This document shows positions 6,813-12,051 of a stretch of 12,051 nucleotides of DNA, piece after piece. Under the pieces are notes generated by a model that was given only the letters and a program-made list of their open reading frames with translations, had not been told where the DNA came from and searched no databases. A program made the translations under genes and the position numbers. Position 1 is the first letter of the stretch. The number at the start of each line of letters is the position of its first letter. Origin of the DNA: Bacteroidota bacterium (lineage in GTDB: Bacteria > Bacteroidota > Rhodothermia > Rhodothermales > Bin80); assembly GCA_026702635.1 (NCBI GenBank), contig JAPPBZ010000163.1, forward strand, positions 1 to 12,051. Direction: 5' to 3'.

Positions 6813-7847
6813 ATGCGAATTTTAGGGATCGATACTTCCTGTGACGATACGGGGGGTGCTGTCGTAGAAGACGGTCATAAAGTACTCTCAAACGTTATTG
6901 CATCGCAATACGAAGCGCATGACCGATTTGGAGGGATCGTTCCCGTGATCGCAGCCCGGGAGCATACGGCCAAAATCAACTTTATTCTTGAGCTGGCACT
7001 GGAAAAGGCCCGAATCTCTTTTTCAGACCTAGATGCGGTAGCGGTTTCTCATCACCAGGGACTGATGCTTTCCCTGGTGGTAGGGGTCTCTGCTGCAAAG
7101 TCAATTGCCTTGGCCTGTGGAATTCCACTGATCGGAATCCATCATTTGGAGGGACACATTTATTCCAACCTCATGGGCCGCTCCAATGAGCTTCGTTTTC
7201 CGTTTCTATGTCTCACGGTCGCAGGTGGTCATACGCTCCTGCTCAAAGTAATTTCTCATGGTACGTACGAGTTGCTCGGCCATACACGGGATGACGCTGC
7301 AGGTGAAGTGCTCGATAAAGTCGCCCGCCATCTGAAACTAGGTTATCCCGGTGGAGCAGCCATCGAAAGACTGGCGGAAAAAGGAAACCCGAATGCATAT
7401 GATTTTCCCCGCCCATTGATCAACCGCCCCGATGGAGAATTCAGTTTTAGTGGCTTGAAAACAGCCGTCATTGCAGCAATCGACCGAGACCCCGATCTGA
7501 ATCAGGCAGACCTGTGTGCGAGCTTTCAACAGGCGATCATTGATCTATTAGTCTCCAAAGCCATGCACATCGCCAAGGAACATCAACTCCGCCAAATTAC
7601 GCTGGCCGGCGGGGTTGCATTGAATACTCCCCTGCGAAAAGCACTGCAACATGCCGCGAAAGTACATGCCTGCGAGATTTTTACTCCAAGGAGTGATTTG
7701 TGTATGGATAACGGTGCTATGGTCGCTGGTGCAGCCTACTTTCTCTATCAGGAACGGGGGGCTGACTCACTCAACATTGGGACTCGTGCCAATGCTCCAC
7801 TCGGGACGACCGGGGTACGCTACCGCCATGAGAGTAAATACAAATAG
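6813..7847 (+). CDS. tsaD: tRNA N6-adenosine threonylcarbamoyltransferase TsaD
   Basis: This is a 344-residue catalytic subunit that transfers the threonylcarbamoyl group from threonylcarbamoyl-AMP to A37 of tRNA. It has DTSCDDTGGAVV at the N-terminus, and the metal-binding HHLEGH with His111 and His115 at the same positions as in E. coli TsaD. VAGGHT, YELLGHTRDDAAGE, DYPGG-like GYPGG, SFSGLKT and GGVALN follow, and CMDNGAM supplies the third ligand Asp299. Two signatures are changed. The usual VPELASR reads VPVIAAR (about 43-49), and the usual xxGPGLxGSLxVG reads SHHQGLMLSLVVG (79-91). The frame is intact across both sites, so this looks like real divergence and not a sequencing slip. The ATG is 8 bases after tsaB with no Shine-Dalgarno sequence. 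The 3' end is 4 bases from the convergent xylB. Confidence 0.95.
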   Translation: MRILGIDTSCDDTGGAVVEDGHKVLSNVIASQYEAHDRFGGIVPVIAAREHTAKINFILELALEKARISFSDLDAVAVSHHQGLMLSLVVGVSAAKSIALACGIPLIGIHHLEGHIYSNLMGRSNELRFPFLCLTVAGGHTLLLKVISHGTYELLGHTRDDAAGEVLDKVARHLKLGYPGGAAIERLAEKGNPNAYDFPRPLINRPDGEFSFSGLKTAVIAAIDRDPDLNQADLCASFQQAIIDLLVSKAMHIAKEHQLRQITLAGGVALNTPLRKALQHAAKVHACEIFTPRSDLCMDNGAMVAGAAYFLYQERGADSLNIGTRANAPLGTTGVRYRHESKYK

Positions 7848-7851
7848 CCAC

Positions 7852-9336
7852 CTAAGCGCTGTAAAATCCCTTCAGACGTGGGTAGAGTTCCTTGAACTGC
7901 TCATGTAAGTCGGCATACACACGTTCCGCATCTCCGGGAAAAGATTGCTCGTGAACAGAGATCGTTGAATCACAAGCCGCTTGCACGGAATCCCAAATAC
8001 CTACACCGGTCCCCGCTAACAATGCTGCTCCCATTGCCGCTCCTTCGGTCACTTCGACCACACTCAGCGGGTGTCGCATGATATCTGATAGGATCTGCCG
8101 CCATAACGTACTTTTTGCTCCACCACCAGAAATCCTGATCCGCTCAGGAGCCGGCAGCCCCGCGTCGTGGAGAAGTTGCAAATTATCCCTTAAACCGTAA
8201 GCCACTCCCTCAAGAACTGCCCTTGTGAGATGACCGCGAGTATGCCGAGAGGTCAACCCAATAAAGCTGCCCCTGACCAGTGGATCAGCATGTGGGGTAC
8301 GCTCCCCGCTAAGGTAGGGTGAGAAGAAAAGTCCTTCACTTCCCGGCTCCACCTCTGCAGCTTCTTCAAGTAACTGCTCAAACGAAATCTGGCTTGCAAG
8401 TGTATCCCGATACCATTGAAAGCTACCCGCCGCACTGAGCATGACGCCCATCATATGCCAAGTTTCGGGAATTGCATGTGGGAATGCATGGGCACGTCCG
8501 AGTGGTTCGGTGCGTGGATCCTTAGACGGAGCAAAGACAACCCCGGAGGTCCCCAGGGTCACGGCCCAAGTATCGGGATGAATTGCCCCTACACCAACTG
8601 CTTGTGCAGCCTGATCTCCGCCTCCTGCATAAACTGGTATTCCTTCCAGGAGGCCCGTCTCCAATGCACCTGTTCGATCAACAATACCTGTAGCCTCGGT
8701 ACCCTCATGTGTTGGCGGAAGCCAAGCTTCTGGAATCTCAAGATCCCTGAGCAAATCCACCGCCCAGGTGCGAGTTGAGAAATCCAACAGCAAGGTCCCA
8801 CCTGCCCCCGCCCGATCTGTTGCATACGTACCGCTCAGCTTCCAGCGGATATAATCCTTAGGCAATAAGACTTGAGCGATTTTTTCATAACATTCCGGCT
8901 CGTGATCGTGAACCCACAAGAGCTTTGGTGCCGTGAAGCCTGTGAATGCATCGTTCCCTGTGGTGGCAACAAGGTGCTTCAATCCTACTCGTTCACGGAT
9001 CATTTCGCATTGCTTTCCAGCTCTGCCATCATTCCACAGCATGGCTGGACGGAGCACCTTTCCGTGGGAATCCAACAGAACTAAGCCATGCATTTGTCCG
9101 GTCAGTCCGATCGCCCGTACAGCTTTTACGTCAACGGATAACAGAACACTGCGAATACTCTTGCACATGGCGTACCACCAATTTTCGGGGTCCTGTTCGC
9201 TCCAAAGTGGATATGGGCTGGATAACTGATGTTCGTTAGATGCCTGTGCAAGAACGGCACCTTCGGAATTGATACAAACAGCTTTGGATGCAGTGGTGGA
9301 TACATCCAGTCCGAGAATACAGGGGAGTACCGACAT
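7852..9336 (-). CDS. xylB: Xylulokinase (FGGY family)
   Basis: This is a 494-residue cytoplasmic sugar kinase that phosphorylates D-xylulose to xylulose 5-phosphate for the pentose phosphate pathway. The two ASKHA domains are complete. Phosphate-1 loop LGLDVSTTASKAV has Asp11. GLTGQMHGLVLLD (78-89) is the xylulokinase-specific substrate motif, followed by AMLWNDGRA. YAGGGDQAAQAVGVG has the catalytic base Asp241 (family usually GGGDNAA). SPYLSGERTPH and RISGGGAKSTLWRQILSDI (401-419) form the ATP site. The length is typical. QMHG distinguishes it from glycerol and ribulose kinases, although related pentuloses cannot be excluded. No xylose isomerase or xylose transporter is in the window. It is divergent from the DASS transporter with a 49-base shared upstream region, and its stop is 4 bases from that of tsaD. 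The ATG has no Shine-Dalgarno sequence. Confidence 0.93.
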   Translation of the reverse strand: MSVLPCILGLDVSTTASKAVCINSEGAVLAQASNEHQLSSPYPLWSEQDPENWWYAMCKSIRSVLLSVDVKAVRAIGLTGQMHGLVLLDSHGKVLRPAMLWNDGRAGKQCEMIRERVGLKHLVATTGNDAFTGFTAPKLLWVHDHEPECYEKIAQVLLPKDYIRWKLSGTYATDRAGAGGTLLLDFSTRTWAVDLLRDLEIPEAWLPPTHEGTEATGIVDRTGALETGLLEGIPVYAGGGDQAAQAVGVGAIHPDTWAVTLGTSGVVFAPSKDPRTEPLGRAHAFPHAIPETWHMMGVMLSAAGSFQWYRDTLASQISFEQLLEEAAEVEPGSEGLFFSPYLSGERTPHADPLVRGSFIGLTSRHTRGHLTRAVLEGVAYGLRDNLQLLHDAGLPAPERIRISGGGAKSTLWRQILSDIMRHPLSVVEVTEGAAMGAALLAGTGVGIWDSVQAACDSTISVHEQSFPGDAERVYADLHEQFKELYPRLKGFYSA

Positions 9337-9385
9337 AGAAGGATCAAGGTGTTAACTGCGGACAAAAGTGTAATTTAAGGGAATT

Positions 9386-10867
9386 ATGGAGATACCCTCC
9401 TCTTACGGAATACGCCAATACATGGGTCTGTTCCTGGGCCCATTTTGGTTGATCATCGTATTTATTCTGCCGCCGCCGGATGGCTTGGCAGCGGTCGCGT
9501 GGTATACAGCAGGGATTGCACTGCTTATGGCGACGTGGTGGATCTGTGAATCTATTCCCATTCCTGCTACTTCACTTCTGCCCTTGGTGTTATTTCCCAT
9601 TTTAGGTGTCCGCACCGCCCAAGAAACCGCAGAGCCTTATGCCCATCCAATCATCTTTTTGTTCATGGGAGGATTTATGATCGCCTTGAGCATGATGAGA
9701 TGGGGGTTACATCGGCGGATTGCCATGTGGATTATCGCGCGCGTAGGCACAGGACCGCGGGCTTTGATTGCAGGATTCATGATTGCAACCGCGGGGCTGA
9801 GTATGTGGGTAAGTAATACTGCCACGACCTTGATGATGCTTCCTGTCGCCCTTTCCGTAATTGCACTAGTCGATACTGAGAGTGGTAGTGAGCGTTTCAA
9901 ACACCACTTTGCGGTTGCATTATTGCTGGGCGTTGCATATGCCGCAAACATAGGTGGGATGGGGACCCTCATTGGCACCATCCCTAATGCGTTTATTAGT
10001 GCGTTCTTCGAAAGCGAATACGGATACACGATCACCTTCACGAGATGGTTCTCGGTTGGGGCTCCAATTGTTTTGATTGGTGTCCCCCTTGTGTTTTTCA
10101 TGATTACAAAGGTTCTCTATTCCTTTGCTAAGAATGACCTAGTTGGAAGTGCCGACCTGATTGAGAGTGAGCGGGGTAAGCTTGGCCCGGTAAAGAAGGG
10201 AGAGAGAATTGTTGGCATCGTCTTTCTGGTCACTGCGCTTCTCTGGATCACACGCCCTCTGCTTATTACGTGGATCCCTGGGCTCACGGATGCCGGGATT
10301 GCGATGATCGGAGGCTTATCGCTGTTTGTTATCCCTGTTGACTTCAAACGGGGGATCTTTACACAGGACTGGGAAACCGCAAAACAACTACCGTGGGGGG
10401 CATTGATTCTGATCGGAGGAGGCCTTAGTCTGGCGGGTGCTGTTTCCGGGAGTGGTCTTGCTGTCTGGCTCGGTGAATCACTGGAGCCCCTGCAGCGGTT
10501 CCCAACGATCCTGATTATCCTCATGACGACCGGTATCATCGTTTTTCTCACAGAAATCACCAGCAACGCGGCGACCACGGCAACGTTCTTGCCCGTCTTG
10601 GCCGCTCTGGCGTTGGCCGTTGGAGAAAATCCTTTACTTATGGCAATCCCCGCGGCCCTGGCAGCCAGTTGTGCCTTCATGCTTCCCGTTGCCACGCCAC
10701 CTAACGCAATTGTTTACGGGAGTGGACGTGTTACCGTCTTCGAGATGGCACGTGCAGGTCTTGCACTGAACTTCGCTTTCCTCCTATTGATTACCATCTG
10801 TGCCTATTCACTGATCTTGTGGGTATTTGGAATCGAGACTGGAACGATTCCAGGATGGGCAATGTAG
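9386..10867 (+). CDS. DASS/SLC13 family anion symporter (dicarboxylate/citrate type)
   Basis: This is a 493-residue inner-membrane protein with some eleven hydrophobic segments, of the divalent anion:sodium symporter family (VcINDY, NaCT, NaDC). Both inverted-repeat hairpin signatures are present: MWVSNTATTLMMLP (Ser-Asn-Thr 143-145) and EITSNAATTATFLP (Ser-Asn-Ala 393-395). Sodium-site glycine/threonine stretches include GGMGTLIGTIPNA and LPVATPPNAIVYGSG. In VcINDY both threonines of the SNT motifs contact the carboxylate; here the second is Ala, while mammalian members have Val there. The substrate is likely a carboxylic acid, coupled to Na+. The neighbouring KDG kinase (42 bases downstream, same strand) suggests that a sugar acid is possible, which is inference. 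The ATG has AAGGGA 4 bases upstream, one of the few good ribosome sites in the window. Confidence 0.92.
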   Translation: MEIPSSYGIRQYMGLFLGPFWLIIVFILPPPDGLAAVAWYTAGIALLMATWWICESIPIPATSLLPLVLFPILGVRTAQETAEPYAHPIIFLFMGGFMIALSMMRWGLHRRIAMWIIARVGTGPRALIAGFMIATAGLSMWVSNTATTLMMLPVALSVIALVDTESGSERFKHHFAVALLLGVAYAANIGGMGTLIGTIPNAFISAFFESEYGYTITFTRWFSVGAPIVLIGVPLVFFMITKVLYSFAKNDLVGSADLIESERGKLGPVKKGERIVGIVFLVTALLWITRPLLITWIPGLTDAGIAMIGGLSLFVIPVDFKRGIFTQDWETAKQLPWGALILIGGGLSLAGAVSGSGLAVWLGESLEPLQRFPTILIILMTTGIIVFLTEITSNAATTATFLPVLAALALAVGENPLLMAIPAALAASCAFMLPVATPPNAIVYGSGRVTVFEMARAGLALNFAFLLLITICAYSLILWVFGIETGTIPGWAM

Positions 10868-10909
10868 GTCCCCCTATCACTCTATTTAGATCACACAACA
10901 GAATCGAAA

Positions 10910-11944
10910 ATGAAACGCTGCGTCACCTTCGGCGAAATTATGCTGAGACTTTCTACTCCGGGATTCCAAAGATTCACCCAGGCATCGTCCTTTGATGCAT
11001 GTTATGGAGGAGCAGAAGCAAATGTTGCTGTCTCATTGTCCCAGTATGGAATCCCTGTCACATTTGTATCTCGGGTGCCATCCAGCGAGTTGGGGACCAG
11101 TGCAATCCGGACCATGGCTGCATTTGGGATTGACACACAATTCATGCAGCGAGGGGGTGAACGTTTGGGTATTTACTTCCTGGAAACAGGTGCATCGGCA
11201 CGGGCAAGCAAGGTCCTCTATGACCGCGCACATTCAGGAATAGCCTCCATCACGCCCGGGATGATTGATTGGGACGAGGTCTTTTCTGAAGCGGATTGGT
11301 TTCATTGGACAGGAATTACACCTGCGATCTCCGAAACAGCCGCACTGACTGTTAAAGAAGCTCTTGAGGCGGCTAGCCGTCATGATCTGACGATTTCCGT
11401 TGATCTCAATTATCGGGGACGATTATGGAAGTGGGGAAAAACTCCCGCAGAAGTTATGCACGGGCTGGTTTCTTTCTGTGATGTGATTATTGGCAATGAA
11501 GAAGATGCCCAAAAAGTTTTTGGGATCCACCCTGAGGGAGTAGAAGTTCGAAGCGGCCATTTGGATGCTTCAGCATATGAACCGGTGGGGAGACAATTGA
11601 TGGAGATTTTTCCACGCTGCAAACATGCCGTGACTACACTAAGAAGCTCGATCAGCGCCTCACACAATATTTGGTCGGGAGTTCTGTGGAACGGGTCGGA
11701 GCTCCTCCATGGACCTACTTATGAGGTTACTCCAATTGTTGACCGGGTTGGGGGAGGCGATTCATTTGGAGCAGGTCTTATCTATGGGCTTCTGTCATTT
11801 GGAGGAGACGATCAGAGAGCCCTGAATTTTGGTGTAGCCGCATCCTGTCTCAAGCACACCGTCCCAGGCGACTTCAACCAAGTAACTGTGGCAGAGGTGG
11901 AAAAACTGCTCTCTGGCGATGCCTCCGGGCGAGTTAGTCGCTAA
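10910..11944 (+). CDS. kdgK: PfkB-family sugar kinase, probable 2-keto-3-deoxygluconate kinase
   Basis: This is a 344-residue ribokinase-fold enzyme. It opens with VTFGEIMLRLSTPGFQRF and has YGGAEANVAVSLSQYG (32-47), the substrate-binding Gly-Gly motif as found in KDG kinases. SVDLNYRGRLWKWGK (163-177) is a KdgK-type block in which the Tyr-Arg region helps bind the carboxylated substrate. VDRVGGGDSFGAGLIYGLL carries the anion hole and catalytic base Asp284. The expected reaction is ATP-dependent phosphorylation of 2-keto-3-deoxygluconate to KDPG, the step before KDPG aldolase in hexuronate and pectin/alginate breakdown. The length fits the family. It follows the transporter gene by 42 bases and probably shares its transcript. 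There is no Shine-Dalgarno sequence before the ATG. PfkB specificity is hard to read, so another 2-keto sugar acid or fructose-like substrate is possible. No aldolase is in the window, but the plus strand continues beyond its end. Confidence 0.85.
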   Translation: MKRCVTFGEIMLRLSTPGFQRFTQASSFDACYGGAEANVAVSLSQYGIPVTFVSRVPSSELGTSAIRTMAAFGIDTQFMQRGGERLGIYFLETGASARASKVLYDRAHSGIASITPGMIDWDEVFSEADWFHWTGITPAISETAALTVKEALEAASRHDLTISVDLNYRGRLWKWGKTPAEVMHGLVSFCDVIIGNEEDAQKVFGIHPEGVEVRSGHLDASAYEPVGRQLMEIFPRCKHAVTTLRSSISASHNIWSGVLWNGSELLHGPTYEVTPIVDRVGGGDSFGAGLIYGLLSFGGDDQRALNFGVAASCLKHTVPGDFNQVTVAEVEKLLSGDASGRVSR

Positions 11945-11981
11945 GCCTCAAATCCCTGAGGTTGACTCTACGTGCTTAGAG
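11944..11981 (+). terminator. Two small tandem hairpins after kdgK
   Basis: CCTCA/TGAGG (11946-11950 with 11957-11961, extendable by a G-U and an A-T pair) and CTCTA/TAGAG (11966-11970 with 11977-11981) each close a 6-base loop directly after the kdgK stop. No T-run follows either, so they are not classic intrinsic terminators. The rest of the window end (to 12051) shows only a 4-base-stem hairpin at 12006-12017 and no gene. Confidence 0.25.
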
Positions 11982-12051
11982 GATTCGATTCCCCGAACCT
12001 TCTGATCCGTAGTCGGACGCCGTGGAAACCCGTTGGCAAACTACCCTGAAC

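Noticed and set aside
10117..10695. Long minus-strand open frame opposite the DASS transporter
   Set aside because: It is a shadow of a strongly hydrophobic coding region; its product is rich in Arg/Ala/Ile with no family features.
11977..12000. T-loop-like string GGATTCGATTCC, possible tRNA
   Set aside because: Neither strand gives a 5-base T-stem, a 7-base anticodon loop or an acceptor stem with CCA.
1..12051. CRISPR array, transposase, integrase, toxin-antitoxin or defence genes
   Set aside because: No regularly spaced repeats, terminal inverted repeats or such protein families were found; almost all the window is explained by housekeeping and metabolic genes.

Overview
The window looks like an ordinary chromosomal stretch from a Gram-negative, aerobic bacterium of moderate GC content. 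Two predicted lipoproteins with clear lipoboxes and a periplasmic-type binding protein support a Gram-negative envelope. The terminal oxidase subunit I has the YSHPAVY form of the active-site helix. This is the A2-type signature, known for example from the caa3 oxidases of Rhodothermus marinus and Thermus. Most genes lack a clear Shine-Dalgarno sequence, as is common in the Bacteroidota/Rhodothermota/Balneolota group. My best guess is a Rhodothermota/Balneolota-like organism, but this is inference and no marker gene in the window proves it.

Layout. (1) Bases 1-1929, plus strand: the 3' part of a heme-copper oxidase operon, with subunit I (5' end outside the window), subunit III and subunit IV packed 3 and 6 bases apart. 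(2) Bases 2191-3351, plus strand: a stand-alone lipoprotein of the branched-chain amino acid/amide-binding (LivJ-like) family, with no transporter genes beside it. (3) Bases 3567-5589, minus strand: a DUF4399 lipoprotein followed by a class I (PhrB-like) DNA photolyase, possibly one transcript. (4) Bases 5667-7847, plus strand: tsaE-tsaB-tsaD, a compact operon for the tRNA t6A37 modification; the TsaC-type enzyme that makes its substrate is not in the window. (5) Bases 7852-9336, minus strand: xylulokinase xylB, ending only 4 bases from tsaD. (6) Bases 9386-11944, plus strand, divergent from xylB: a DASS/SLC13 sodium-coupled anion transporter and a PfkB-family kinase most like 2-keto-3-deoxygluconate kinase (kdgK). 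Bases 11945-12051 hold no gene that I can see, only small hairpins.

How the genes work together. Region 1 is respiration and region 4 is translation fidelity. Regions 5 and 6 look like an edge of a sugar/sugar-acid catabolic locus: an acid importer, a KDG kinase and a pentulose kinase. I found no CRISPR array, insertion sequence, prophage, tRNA or rRNA, and no sign of a new defence or mobile system. The most notable points are altered signature motifs in TsaD, a photolyase start overlapping a five-codon mini-ORF, the A2-type oxidase, and the pairing of a dicarboxylate-type transporter with a KDG kinase.
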